A DNA stretch of 64,000 nucleotides from Whitmania pigra (GCA_021613335.1 JAJTWR010000005.1:538501-602500), one strand, 5' to 3'; shown: positions 39,801-53,088, numbered from the stretch's first letter. Translations and numbers: made by a program. The notes: generated by a model from the letters alone, not told the origin.

Positions 39801-40682
39801 TAATAATTTTTTAAAATAATAAAAATAACAGTCATGATTGTATAATCACGAGGTTCAAAAACAAACACAAACCTTGAGATCATCAGTTGTGCCATTAGTT
39901 TCTCTCCTATTTGAGTATGATGGAACCTGATTGGTGGAACAACAGACCAATTAGATGTAAGGAACTAGTATTTTAACTTATTCTTTATAACTATGACTTT
40001 GTAGAATACAAAAATTATAATTACATAATGTTAGTAGCTACTGTTACCATGCAAGGGTGCCTTACATGTGTGAAATCTTTTTTGTTTTCATTTCTATTCT
40101 TCAGCCTTTCCTTCTCTTGATCCTGTTCATTAAATATGCAAAAATATGTCACTATGTCATTCACTGTACCAAGGATTTTTATTAATGCATTACATAATTA
40201 TCATGTCGTGTTTAGATCTGCACGAATAAATCATTTGAATAATTTGATTAATAATCAATGAGATGACTACCTCGAGTTGTTGCCTCTCTATTTCTCTCAT
40301 CCTTATCTCTCTGGCCTCTGCTCTGGCAGCTCTCTTGGCTGCTAACCTTACTTCTGCCTGTATTAATATGTCAAATAATGGTAATAATAATAATAAATAA
40401 TAATAATAATAACAATGACTTAATTACTATAATTATTACATGAATAAATAATTAATAGTGCAGTGTAATATAATAGCCAACCATCTCTAATTGCAGTAAC
40501 TGCAACTGTATAGTTAACAACAATTATTTCTGACTAGCATAATGTTACCCCTTTTTTAAATTGTCAAGTTATGATGTAATACTATATTTGTAAGACCAAA
40601 CCTCAGATGCAATTTCACTCAAAGCTTCATGCTCAACTGCATGCTGCCTTCCGCTCCTTCTCCTGGTGATAGATGTTGACAT
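36825..40682 (-). CDS. LRRFIP2: LRRFIP1/2, leucine-rich repeat flightless-interacting protein
   Basis: LRRFIP proteins are coiled-coil adaptors that bind Flightless-I and modulate Toll/MyD88 and Wnt signalling in other animals. Eleven exons: 40682-40602, 40357-40271, 40122-40066, 39926-39873, 39475-39305, 38994-38902, 38499-38355, 37975-37926, 37741-37594, 37404-37325, 37025-36825, giving 1167 nt, 388 aa, with all phases in agreement. The signature is the N-terminal block [37 protein letters not shown], almost identical to the vertebrate proteins. Then come coiled coils ([43 protein letters not shown]) and a final coil [20 protein letters not shown] ending KTK. A Gly/Ser/Pro-rich hinge with [15 protein letters not shown] sits in exon 9. 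The length matches the short isoforms. One gene probably stands for both vertebrate paralogues. Confidence 0.95.
39010..39110. repeat. Short tandem repeats with AAGATCA/CAAGACCAG units
   Basis: Repeats of ATCAATACAAGACCAGTTGA and shorter AAGATCA variants, about five copies in 100 bp, lie just upstream (transcript sense) of LRRFIP exon 6. Confidence 0.75.
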
Positions 40683-41354
40683 GACTAAATCCTAAATAGT
40701 AATATTGATTATTTGTCAGCTGCAAGTTAGGAAAATAAAAACAGATGTGCTGAAATCAGAATAACCGCCATGGTATAGTTTTTTTCCACAGTGTGATAGT
40801 GTATTTGACGATCAGACGCCTTAGGCAATCAATCTAATTATTTTTCAGATTAATAAATAATAGAAAACAATTAAGGAAATTATATAAAAATGTAAAATTA
40901 CATAAAATGTGGAAAATAGTAGAACCTTTGATTAATTTGTAATGTAAATAACTTGCAGACAAATCCTCCAGCAATGCTGTCCAGAGCGAAAACTTTGTGA
41001 AAACTTCGCAGCTCAGGCCTACACAGTTGCTTTTGATAACACCTCCGCAGAAACTTTTAACCAAAGATCCATGACTAATTAATTCTATCGTTATATATCT
41101 ATTGTTGAAATGACCCAGTTTGAACAACAAAAAAGACATTAGTCTTTAAAGGCCTTGGCTTACGCATGCAAACGCTGGTTTAAATGCCATGCCGAAAGTC
41201 ATAAAATCCTTTCTTTTAAAATAAAATTTGGTATCACATGATAGGAGATTGGCATTATTAAATTACGCAGATTACAATCTTACTAATTTACTAATGAATA
41301 ACCACAAAGTTAGCTTTTAGTCAGTCAGCTTTGTCATCTATTTTGTAAATAGAA
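40683..41354. promoter_or_regulatory. Head-to-head promoter region of LRRFIP and RAB3GAP1
   Basis: Only 672 bp separate the ATG of LRRFIP (minus) from the ATG of RAB3GAP1 (plus). No other gene is seen in it, so both 5' untranslated regions and probably a shared bidirectional promoter lie here. I find no TATA box or clear CpG cluster. The 101-codon minus-strand frame at 40834-41139 has no support. Confidence 0.5.
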
Positions 41355-43879
41355 ATGGTCGAGGAGGTACGTGTTACATCTTTAACGAGCAAACTATCAT
41401 TTACAGCTGACATTTAATGACTTTAATAATTTATTATTTGTTTTTCAATTGCTTAAGGAGTCTGAAATTTTTGAAATAAACGATTTCACGACAGCATCGG
41501 AATGGGAAAGGTTCGACTGGAAATTAAAATTCATTTAAATTTGTTTGTACAAATAATATTTATATTAGCGAGAATAGTATTTTTTAACTTAATTATTTTT
41601 CTATTATTAATCTCAGGTTTGTTGCAAGGATTGAAGAAGTTTTGCATGAATGGAAACTTTCCATTAGCAGTCAACAGCATGGAGAAAGGGTTGCTATTTT
41701 ATTTTATAATTTAATAAAACTCTTGCAAGAAATATATATATATATATATATACATATAGCATAAATTGCCAACAAAATTTAATTTTGTTTCTAAAAATGT
41801 CTGTCTTAAATGCACATTTCTTGGAAGCAGTGAACAATCATTTTGGGAGCCATTGTTGTCCTTAAGCAAAGGCTGATAAATAAGATTTGATAATCATGAT
41901 GTTATAAAGTACAAATTTAGTTTTGCTTTCATTTTTTATTAAATGATAAAATATGATTTCAAATATTATATTTTACTTCACATTTCTAAATGTTTGTCAA
42001 TTTTAAACAAATTATAATTTAATTAACGACAGCTTCATCCCACACCCTCCAAGCAACAACAGCAACCACATTCCCCTGCAAAATCTTCCACAACCCCTGA
42101 ACCTCCACCATGGGAGGAAACAGTGGCAAGTCTCCAGTTTGCTGACTACAACTTCACCATGACTCGACATCGAACATCCGGAGCGTCTGCTGCCTCTGAG
42201 GCGAGGAAGGATTCGAACTCGGAGACTTTCAGTCTGGAGAAAACTCAGAAAAGGGATGATGTCGGCGATGTCATCGACGTCGATGATGATGACGACGACG
42301 ACGAAGGTTGCAACTTTTAATGAGTTCTGTAATTTGTATTATTGATCTAACATAGGTCATAATGTTGATATTTGTTTTCTGTTGACGAACTATTGACTAA
42401 CATCGTCGACAAAACCAAATCCAGTTGCCTTTAATAATTTCAAATTGCCCATACCATCTGATTGGACACAAGTGTTCACAATTGACCAATTGAAACTCAG
42501 ACACAAGGCCAGAGGCGTGGCTGGACATGATGGACAAGTCAAACATCTTTCCCAGCCGTGCCCACTGCCTCCACAGATGGTACGGCTTGAAAGACTTTAT
42601 CGTCATGACGACGCTCCATAGCAACGAGGAAATCAACAATCAAAGCAGGGCCAACATGCTTCTCAGCTCGCTTTCATTGGCTGCCCTCAACACTGGATGG
42701 TGAGTTGATTGGTTGGAGATATTAATGGTTGTCCAATCATGATTAAGCATTAGATAATTAGATTATCCTAAGGCTCTACTTGTATCAACAACGAATTATT
42801 ATTAATATTTTATTAATACAATTGATTATAATTACTTCAATTTGTAATAAAGGTTAAGTTGTTTAACTCTCACAGCTGATTTTATATTTTGCCACATATT
42901 TTCTAGTGAATGTATTCTATTATATTTTTTTTTATCCTATTTCATTTGCCATTCTAGACTCGTTCGTCATTATGCTGAAGACACGTCGCATGTCATAATC
43001 ACAATCATCCTCGACATCCTATCAGGATGCACTTGGAACTTTAAAATATGAATTAATTATCGAAAATGAAGTTCAGTTTGGTGGAACCGATTTCATAATG
43101 TGTTGTGTTCAAAACACAACCTGCACTACCAGGGTAGTAACCGGTGCTAACAAGTAAATGGCATTAAATTAAAAAGTGCTTTCAAATCCTATTCAGATAT
43201 ACAAGGCAGAGATGAGTTATTAATATTAAAATATGAGAATAGCATTAAAATATGAAATATGAGAAAATATGAAAATATTCAGATCATAAGATCAGATAAT
43301 ACAAAATTAATTTAATGATTGAATTAACATCTTCCTTCTCCACCAGTCAGGTACCCCTGTTCGTACAGGTAGGCCCGAAGTGGCGTCGTCTTTTCCTCGG
43401 CACCCTGGAGTGCCCCGGCTTCAGGACGACCTTCGAGATGGCACAGTTCAAGAGGTCGTCCGACAAGTTCAACAACATGAGCGACTTCTCAGACCTATTC
43501 AAAGAGAAGTTGGTAGGTGCTATGCAAGAATATTATGCATTGTGTTAGTTGTGCATGTTGCTATTGCTGTTACGATGATCTCATAAATTGCAGAAATTAT
43601 ACTGATTTTATTATTATTATTATTATTATTATTATCTTCATCATCATTATAGCTGTTATTGCACAGTGGTCAGTTTTGCTTAATTAATTATGCTAATCAA
43701 TCCTGCTGTGCATAATTATCATAATTATCATCCAAAAGGGGATACGGAAGGGCACGATTGCTCACCCTGCCCAGGTTTCGGTGAGATTCACGTATGTCAT
43801 CAATGATTGGTCAGGCTATCCATGGACTCAACTACCTCCTGGTATTATTATCATTACTAATTATTTATTATTATTATTA

Positions 43880-43914
<35 letters not shown>

Positions 43915-46305
43915 GTTGTTGTTATTATTATTATTATTAATATTATTATTTAACCATCTTTTTTTTTATAAAATTCCACGTTTTGAAATTCTGTTTTTGC
44001 ATTTACAATTAATGAATAGAGAATTCAATCAATGAAAGCAGAGTTCAAGAGTTGCTTATTGGATATGTTTCTATTGTAATTAATTCAAATTTTTAAAAAT
44101 ATTTAATTTATGAAATTTTAATGAGAACAAAAACATTGTTTTTCCCCCTCTCAATCGAGATTATAAAAGGAAAGGAACCGAAAACATTAATTTATTAAAT
44201 TAACCAATTTCAGTCATTATTAACATTACAGATATTAACATTATTATAACATTTCAAGAGGTTATTAATTAACAATTATACATGCATATTTATGCATAAC
44301 TGCAGGTTAATTATTAAATCGTGCTACAGATTTGGACAACCCCACCATCGACATCGGAGTGGCAGGTTTTGGAGATCTTCCTTTTGGCTCGTGCGAAGAC
44401 CCTATCGAGTGAGCGAGTGCTAACGTCTCTTACCAATCCATTCATTTGCCGATCAATTCACTCGAGCAATAATTCACCTCTTCAATCACTAATTCATCTG
44501 ATGATTCATTTTGTCTGAAATTCAATTTACAGCGAATTCTTCCTTTACGCCACTTGGCCAGTCCTTTCGGAGTCAGTGGTTACAGACTACGGTACCATCT
44601 CGTGAGTGCACCGATTTTAACGACATCAACTAGTTAACATTAGTTAATTAATTATTAATCATTTATTCTGATAGCTTTTTTTTGTGTGTGATAAATTGTT
44701 TGCCTAGAAATAATGGACACTAACAAATTTCCTTGTTATCATAAATTAATTATTCGTGCAATTTGTCAAGGGCATTGGATCCTCTCTTTGCTACCGAATG
44801 GTCAGTTCGAGCTCGGATGACGGACAGAACAGAAACTCTGCTGGGTTGGAACCTCATATATTCATATTCATTTATGCTAATTTAATTCAATCTCATTCTT
44901 TAATTTAATGCTAATTTACTTAAACATTTTTCCATTACCCTAACTGACTCCTTATTAATAACATTTATCTATTTATAACTGTCACGATTATCAACACTTT
45001 CAATGGAATACTAATGATCATTTGATGATAACACTGAATTACCCAATAACATAACTATTATTATTATTATTATTATTATTTTTTTTTTATTATTATTGTT
45101 ATTATTATTATTATTATCATTATTATTATCATCATCATCATCATCATCATCATCAATGTCATCATTATCACCAGGTGACTACCTCAAGAGGTTTCTAAGT
45201 CTGTGTTCCTCAACACAAACTGCATCGTCATTGTCATCATCAAATTCGTCATCATTGTCAAGCTTTTCAACACTGAAAGGGAAGTCTACAGGAGAAGGTA
45301 CGATATGCATTCATGCAGTGCGCATTCTTTACTTTATGCATGAATGCAGTTCATTAACATTTTTCATTACCCATTTATGCAGCAGTGCAAGCCGGGTTTC
45401 GAACTTTACTTTACTGCTGTTTTTAACACTTCAGCTAACTCTCATATCATCACTGGCCTTTATATATCATGCATCTAGTACAATAAATCTTCTCTTTGAA
45501 CTTTATGAACCTCAGGGGTCAATGCATCTCTGGCCCTGCAGAGGTTAACTGAGCCCAAGGTACCCTCACTGGGGAAGGTGGTCAGGAAGGCCACCTCGAA
45601 ACTTGCCCTCAAACCCGAGGAATCACCCATCCCTGTGGAGTCACTCAATGCAATTCTCCATGTAAGTTGTAATGATGATGATAATGATGGCAATCTGGTT
45701 ATGTGGTGATGATGATGATGAAATGGTCATGGTAATTTTATGATGATGATGGCTGCAATGGCTTTTTAAGTTCAGTTGATTTTAAATTATTTTCAGTTCC
45801 TGTTCCCCGATGCAAAGCTAGACTCGTCTCAGTACTCGCACGCCAGTAACCCGAGCACAACAACGAAAACAACAACTGCTGTTGAAGATGAAGTTGATGA
45901 CAAATTCTCCCTCTCCTACAAAGTAAGTAATTAAGCGTTGTTAATTATAATAATAATATTATTATTATATTGTTCTAACAGTGTCTCATTGATTATTCAT
46001 CAGGTCATGTTTAATTACGCATGCAGGCCATAACATTTAGTCAACTCAATTTAGGAACTCTCAAGATGCCTCAAGTCAGCTCCTCCCTCTAGTCTCACCA
46101 GCCAATTAGCAACCTGCATGTGCATCGTAAACAAATGCCACGGAGGGCTCAGAGCTGTCACTCATCTGTGGGAGGAGTTTGTTCTGGAGATGAGATATCG
46201 CTGGGAAAACAACTACGCCATTCCAGGGTATTTCTTAAAAAATGATGACAATGACGATGATGGTGGTGGTGATGATGATTGCAATGGTTTCATAATGTCG
46301 ATGTC

Positions 46306-46340
<35 letters not shown>

Positions 46341-46668
46341 AATGATAATTACCTCTCCTATTTATTTATTTTTTAAAAAAGTTTGGAGTCGGGTGCGCCA
46401 AACATGGGCTGTTCGTTGCTGCATCAGAAACTTCAGGTATACTTTTTTTTTAAGGACATTATTTGGGAACAAGAAAAAATGAACACCAACCTTTGTATGT
46501 ATTCGACAAATACTATTCGTGCTTGTATTTTGATGTTTGTATCATGTTAATAACATAATCATCATCATCATTATTGTTCGTTAGTGGGCGATTAACAGAT
46601 TTGCTTTTAAAACACATTTAAATGCTATTGCTCTGGCAACATTGTGCCTTCATTATCATCATCATTAC

Positions 46669-46701
<33 letters not shown>

Positions 46702-49700
46702 AATTGTTATGACTCTAGATGCTGAATTGTTGCATCGAGAGGAAGAAATCCAGGGACGCATCATCACCAATTGCTGTCACACCCAGTGAGTTGTGCTTGC
46801 TATGGCGATGATGATGATGATTTTTAAAATCTAATTTAAAAACATTTTGGAAGATTTTAAACACATTAATTTTAAAGTGAAATCACAAATGGTTCCATCT
46901 GTGCTTCATAGAAATGAGTATAACGATGTTGATTAGAACTCAAAGAATTAATTCTTTAATTAATTAATCACAAATCTCTCTAATTTATCAGAAATAAATA
47001 GAACATGAAAGGCTTGCATGAAAAATTAAAAAGAAAAACAACTAATCAATTTAATCGACAAAAAGCAAATAACAAATTAAAAGACAGTTGTGGCAAATAA
47101 TAATTTCAGCAAATAATAATTTCATCAAATAATAATTTCAGCAAATAATAATTTCAGCAAATAGCAACAAGAACAACACGGAGATCTCTAGCGAGGAGGA
47201 GGAGTTTTACGAATGTGTGGAGATTTCCGAACTGGCAGACGACAATGACGGAACAGGCCAATCGGGAGTCGGGTATGAAATGAGATTTGAAAAATAGTTT
47301 TCCTTGATGTTAAACATTTGGCACAATAATTGCCTGTTAATTGTTTTTTATTGCATGAGAATTATGTGATACAGTTATTTCATAATGTAATTGTTATGTA
47401 TGATAAATTATTGCATCAATAAATGACTTCTCAGCAAATATTTTAAAATATTTAAAAAATGTTTATTATTATTATTATTATTCACTTGTAACTTAAATTT
47501 ATAATTTTAATAAGTATAAACATACTTTATGTAAATATGCTTTTGCAAGTTCTGAGCCTGAGGGTCGACTGAAGCCATTGGACGGTAATATTAGCCTCCT
47601 GGAATTTCCGGACAGACTCATTTACATACCAGTCACGCAGGAGCCTGCGCCAATGACCGAGGACATGCTCGAGGAGCACGCAGAAGTCTTGTCGAGGTTA
47701 GGTGACATTTGCATATTATAATTTATTAATTCAAGATGTCCGCCTATATTTTAATACAACTACCGACATTATCATAATTCTAGCAAAATCATATCGTAGC
47801 ATCTAGTAATAATGGAAGCAAAAATATCCACAAATTTTATGTCACAATTATTTTCATAGCATTGAATCGATCGATAAATATTATTATTTAAATTATTAAT
47901 TTATTTATTAACCACACCATTCAACACTTGACTTATTAAAACAATCCAGACTGGGTACGTCGGCAGAGGGAGCCCACCTGAGGGCCCGCATGCAGAGCGC
48001 CTGCCTCCTATCGGACATGGAGGCATTCAAGGCCGCCAACCCGGGGTGCACCCTCGGTGACTTTGTGCGGTGGTACTCGCCCAGGGACTGGGTGGAGGAG
48101 GCCACGGTGGATGGAGAGGGGAAGAGCACTGTAAAGGTGGGTGATAGTTGATTTTACAATTAAGGAGTTTTAATTTAGTTTTAATTAAGTAGAAAATGTT
48201 TTGTTAATTGAAATGTTGGAGATGTTAATCTGGTTATATTTCTTCTACGATTTTATTATTTATAAGAGGAGTTAATAATAATGTTAATAGTGATGATGGT
48301 TTGAGGATGACAATGTTGTTATTGTTTGTTATGCTTTCGTTGCAATATTGATGTGATAGTATTTAATAATAATAATAATAATAATAATAATATAATAATA
48401 ATAATAACGATAATAATTAGGGTGGTAATAATATATTAATAAAAATAAAATAAAGAACTCGAATAAATCATTGCTCAATATCATCATCATCATCATCATC
48501 AGGGCCACCTGAGTCAAAGAATGGAGGTTCCTGACAACATGTGGGTCGAGGTCTGGAGGAGCGCCAGGAGTGTGCCCTCCTGGAGGCAGAGGAGGCTCTT
48601 TGACGACACCAAGGAAGCCGAGAAGGTGATCACGATGACGGTGATGATGATTGTGACAAGTGAACATCTATGAATGAGATAAGGAGGTTGATGATGTTGA
48701 TAGTGGTGATTTACACAGTCTTAGGTATTGTCTGTTGTGTGGTCTTGCAAGCTGGTGATGATGATGATGTTGATAATGACCATTTACGCAATCGCAGGTA
48801 CTCCATTGGCTGGCTTCTATGAAGCCCTCTGATGTGGCACTGAGGCTCATGCCGATGTTGGTTCAATCGGCCGTCACCACACTTTTGAAGCATTGTAAGT
48901 TCAACGAGCAGTTTGATTGCAGTTATTGAGGTTCCTCTAATGATGGCGCCTTACAAATTAACTATTATTATATTTATTATTATTATTACTACTACTAACA
49001 AATATATTAGATAACTTTCAATGACTATAATATGTTATTCAGATTCGACATTCCATTTCATGTCTGTATTTTCTACATATTTGACAATCAGAAGTAGCAA
49101 GAAATCTATAATAACAATACCATTATTCTTAACGTTACTATTATTATTATTATTACCATTATTATTATTATTATTGTTGTTGTTAATGACACTGTTATCA
49201 TCACTCACCAGCCGAGTGTCAGCTACCCTTCCTTCGAAGGCACCTCTCTCAAATCACGACCAAACTGAGCCGTGCAACGAGATGCAGTCCCTCGGAGGAG
49301 CTCAAAAATTTTGAGGTGAAAATCTCGTTCGTCTTTTAAGCGGGCATTGCCAGTGGCTCGATCATCCTCGAGGCTTTTATAGGGTGTGGAACGGGATAAT
49401 GGGTGAATGGCTGCTTCAAGACTGATCCGACATTACCACCACGGTCGCTATCATCGTCGTCGTCATCACATAGACTTGAATGTCCTGGCTGAATGACTAT
49501 ATAAATGGGACAATGTAATAATAATGATAATAATAATAATGATTATGATGATATTTATTTTTATTTATTTATTTGGTTTTATTTTCAGGATCTCGTTCAC
49601 CACTTGACATTCATCGAGCAGACGATGGCAAAAGCTCAATCACTATTGGAGAAGCTCAGGCATGTTGACCCTTCCCATACAGTCAGTGACCTCGACCTTC

Positions 49701-50463
49701 AGAGGTTTGTCTCCGACCTTATGGAATTCCCAGAGGTTTCCATTTCAACCTCGGATGAAGAACTCCCCTCGAAGACTCACCTTGGTGCACTCGTTCATAG
49801 GTTCTTCCTGAATGCTTACAAGGTGATGATGGTGGTTTTGAATATTGTGGTGTTGGTAATGATTGCAGTAATGATGATGGTTTTCAAACATTGTCATGTT
49901 GTTAATGATTATAAATTGAAGAGGCCAATGTAGGTTGCTTGGTAAGTTAGTTATTAATTTAAAATTATTATAATTATGAATGTATTTTTTTTACAATACA
50001 ATGTTTCTCTGCCTTTACGTGTACGAATTTAATGAATGAAGAATACTTTAAGAATGTTGTGTTTGTCATTTAAAAAGATTTTTTTTTGAAAATTATTAAC
50101 AAAAGGCAATTACAATACTTGACAATGATCTGTATATTTTGCATTGTTTAGTGAAGTATTAGTATAATAACCATAATTAATAATTTAAATAATTATAACA
50201 AGTCGTTGCATTCAAATCTTCTGCAGACACAGCTAACCACTGAAAGGGCAGAGGTTGCCAAGGAGACAAGCCCTAGCGCAGAAGCCAATCAGGACAAAGC
50301 TGACAAGCTTCCCAAGCCAATGGGGAAGGAGTACATCTTCAGACTTAACTGTCGTAGACCAGCACCATGGTCTAGGACCTGCCCCCAGAGGTTTTACTGT
50401 GTCGTCACACCTGATGAGTTCCGATTGGCCGGAGCGTTCACCTCCGACACGACCTTCTTGTGA
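41355..50463 (+). CDS. RAB3GAP1: Rab3 GTPase-activating protein catalytic subunit
   Basis: With RAB3GAP2 this forms the Rab3 GAP, also the Rab18 exchange factor, acting in exocytosis and ER/lipid-droplet traffic. Twenty-four exons: 41355-41366, 41458-41510, 41617-41689, 42033-42306, 42501-42699, 43347-43512, 43739-43841, 44330-44408, 44533-44601, 44771-44844, 45175-45297, 45516-45661, 45797-45922, 46055-46227, 46382-46436, 46719-46785, 47158-47272, 47550-47696, 47950-48136, 48503-48625, 48798-48894, 49212-49315, 49589-49822, 50227-50463; 3036 nt, 1011 aa (human 981), all phases consistent. Hallmarks: FEINDFTTASEWERF, LPFGSCEDPIE, HLWEEFVLEMRYRWENNY, YIPVTQEPAPMTEDMLEEH, LGTSAEGAHLRARMQSACLL, DFVRWYSPRDW (the region I believe holds the catalytic Arg) and the end RLAGAFTSDTTFL. 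Exon 4 has an Asp run and exon 11 a Ser-rich stretch made from triplet repeats. A polyadenylation AATAAA lies at 50669-50674. Confidence 0.98.
43091..43165 (+). repeat. tRNA-derived SINE fragment
   Basis: It contains TTGTGTTCAAAACACAACCTGC followed by CTACCAGGG and AAATGGC, a diverged match to the B-box and middle part of the SINE at 21591. It is in the intron before RAB3GAP1 exon 6. Confidence 0.45.
43858..43942. repeat. (ATT)n microsatellite
   Basis: An imperfect ATT run with GTT interruptions in the intron after RAB3GAP1 exon 7. It yields a spurious poly-Leu frame. Confidence 0.9.
45057..45170. repeat. (ATT)n then (ATC)n tract before RAB3GAP1 exon 11
   Basis: ATT triplets pass into ATC triplets and end at the acceptor ATTATCACCAG|GTGAC at 45174/45175. 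The repeat therefore supplies the pyrimidine-poor upstream context of a working splice site. Confidence 0.85.
45367..45443 (-). repeat. tRNA-derived SINE fragment
   Basis: The minus strand reads GTTAGCTGAAGTG, then AGTTCGAAACCCGGCTTGCA, matching the promoter-like head of the SINE copies at 21591 and 26746. It lies in the intron between RAB3GAP1 exons 11 and 12. Confidence 0.5.
47093..47157 (+). repeat. Four tandem 16-bp units duplicating a splice acceptor
   Basis: The unit CAAATAATAATTTCAG is repeated four times up to the acceptor of RAB3GAP1 exon 17 at 47157/47158. Three units end in CAG and one in CAT. Only the last acceptor keeps the frame by simple reading, since each step back adds 16 nt. 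Confidence 0.9.
48479..48502 (+). repeat. (ATC)n run forming the acceptor of RAB3GAP1 exon 20
   Basis: Seven ATC triplets run directly into CATCAG|GGCCAC. The microsatellite itself is the 3' splice site, with no pyrimidine tract in between. Confidence 0.8.
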
Positions 50464-53088
50464 CGCGATTGGCCCCATTCAGAATGCTAATTTTCAATTA
50501 GCCTCTTTTTGCATTCTCTTTTGATTCCTTTGCCTCAGACTAACAGAAGCATATTTGACAAACTCTGACAGGACATAAGGATGTGTTTGTGTCTGCTTGT
50601 TGTCAGTTACTTGACATTCAGAAGATAATTTCTCGTTTCTCCTTGGTTTAATTGAAAGATAATTCCTCAATAAAATTGTAAATCAAACTCGAGTTAATTG
50701 AAGTTTGATAAATTATTATTTCTGTGCACTTAGTATAACTAAATATTAATATTACATTACTAGTAATTAGTTATTAGTACTAATTTGTAATACTATTGAT
50801 TCATTATTAAATTGCTTAAATTGACATTTCATAGCTTACCTCCTGACAAACCACACTGGAATGCAATCCTTAAACATGCATGCTAAGGTGGACAAAAAGT
50901 AAAATATTTTGTACTTCAGAAAACCAGGATCTGCAAGCCCCACCAGAGTTAATGACTAGCCATAAACAGATCTATTGTGTGCCAATATTTTCTAGCGACT
51001 TCGTTTCAAAAGTCCTAATTACCAGTAATGAGGGCAAGCCGCCTGCAACACTGTTTTGGTTTAGTTTGAGAAATTAATCAGTAACTAGTTAAAAACACAC
51101 TTATTGTATGTAACACTATGTAACATCTACTGTCCCAAATTGTCAACTTGATCGTCAAGCTGAGCAAGCACAACCACATCTTGACGAAGATGTCTCGTGC
51201 TGGAGGGCCACTTGAGCTTTGTATTATTGTTATTTAAATTAAATTATTGAAGATGAAAAAAAAATAAATAAGGACTCGAGTGCAGCATAGACTGCCGTTT
51301 GCTGCTGAAATGACAATAATAATAATAATAAAATCCTATACCTTAAACAATTACTGTTATGTTTACCTGCCATGACAATAATATCATCATAAATACCAAC
51401 TGATAATGTCATTCTTTCTGCACAATTGAGGTTCACAAAGAACATTGCATCATTTAACCTACTCAAGTTATGCTGAAAGGTCAGTTCACGATCCTGTCTT
51501 GTTTTATCCAGAAAAAGTAAATTTGAGATGACTCTAAAAAAGTGTCTGACACTCAAATGTAGAGAGTTCTTGGAGTTTATCACAAAACAGTATCTTACCT
51601 CAAGGTCTTGTAAATATTTAAAAATGACAAAAAAACTAAACTGAACTTTAGGAATTATAAAAGAAAGCCTACAAATGTCTTTAAAAAACATCTTTCAAAC
51701 GAATTTCTGAACTTAGTTAACAAACAACTTAGCTTAAGAAGCTGTGATTGTGATGTTTTAGAATAAAATTGCAACAGTAAAGTCGTCTTAATAACAATAA
51801 ATTCGGTCAATTACGCAGCCAACGATATCAACAACAACGAACCGAGGACCTGATGAGAACGACATCAGCATCGACAACAATAAAATTCAAACCTCAACGT
51901 TACTTCCCCAAAGCTACTACAAAATATAAAAGCTGGCAAGAGGAAACTTCTCCAATTTGGAAAGCCAGTGACTTCAAACATCAGAGACTTGTTTAAATAT
52001 TAATTACTCGTTGAAATATTAACCAGATTGGCTGATGAAGGTGAAAGAAATGAACGGATAGCCCCAATTGGCCTTTAGGATGTAAAAAAGATTGACTTCG
52101 TAATAGCATTACAGTGGAGTCTCATAAAAAGGTTATCAAACATTTCTGACATCACTTGGTTCAGACCTAAGGTGCTCAGTGGCAGCGGCTGAGTAGAAGA
52201 AATAATTAAAATGGCTGATAAATGGAATTCAGCCAATGAAAAAAGAGAATGAATATAATCTCTGATGCAATTGGCTGAAGGCCAAGCAATGGATGGAGAA
52301 CCTGAACTGACAGTTTTTGTAATAAGCTAGGCAGGCCTGCCCAATGATTTTGTCAATGACGAGGTGATGAAAATATCGACGACAATGACGACATTTACAA
52401 CAATTGTACTACCATTAGCAACAGCACCAACAATGACGATATGAACAACAACAATAGTAATTTTAACAACCGATTCAGATCAAGTGAACGTAGGTCACGT
52501 AGGTTAAGTTATTTTTAACTAAATCACAATAGGATCAGAATGATGATGGTTTTAATAATGATAACAATGATGACAGTTTAATTAATCTTAATAATGATAA
52601 CTCAAAAACAGAGAATGCTTAAGCAATAAAAACAAATTGAAACTTTAAAGTTAGATTTCTTAATTGAAATAATCATAAAGTTAATGGTAACAACTGTCAA
52701 CTAATAATTAATTAACTATTAACATCAGTTAACTCAGAAAAGATTTATTAACATGTGTGCAAGTTAAAGCTACTCTGATGGGAATAGTATTAATCAATGG
52801 TAACAATAATAATTTTAATATTAATAATAACAATAACAACAAACATAATAAAACTGTGATAACATTAACAATAATTATTTTTACAATACCAATAATATTA
52901 AGAGTGATGATGCTGACAATGACATCAGCAAAAAAGAGAGAGACTGGATGATTCGCAAGGACGACGTCACAACAATCACAGCAGACGACACTTCACAAAA
53001 GAGAGTAGGTCACCGACAGAGGTCGAGTTATTTACAGGCGACAAGCAGACGATAGTATTCAAATGTCATTGGCACGTCGAGTCAAGCA
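50464..53088. other. Convergent intergenic region, RAB3GAP1 and CHIC 3' ends
   Basis: The RAB3GAP1 polyadenylation signal AATAAA is at 50669-50674. The largest open frame is a 150-codon minus-strand one at 51239-51691. It is partly a Leu run from an AAT repeat and has no features I recognise. A short plus-strand stretch near 51920-51997 reads AGKRKLLQFGKPVTS and then stops; it could be a remnant of an old element, but I cannot name it. Confidence 0.45.

Noticed and set aside
40834..41139. A 101-codon minus-strand frame between LRRFIP and RAB3GAP1
   Set aside because: No family, no acceptor or donor fitting LRRFIP exon 1, and the position suggests promoter sequence.
51239..51691. A 150-codon minus-strand open frame, the longest unexplained one outside genes
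   Set aside because: Part is poly-Leu from an AAT repeat, no domain or splice borders are evident, and it lies between two convergent genes where untranslated sequence is expected.
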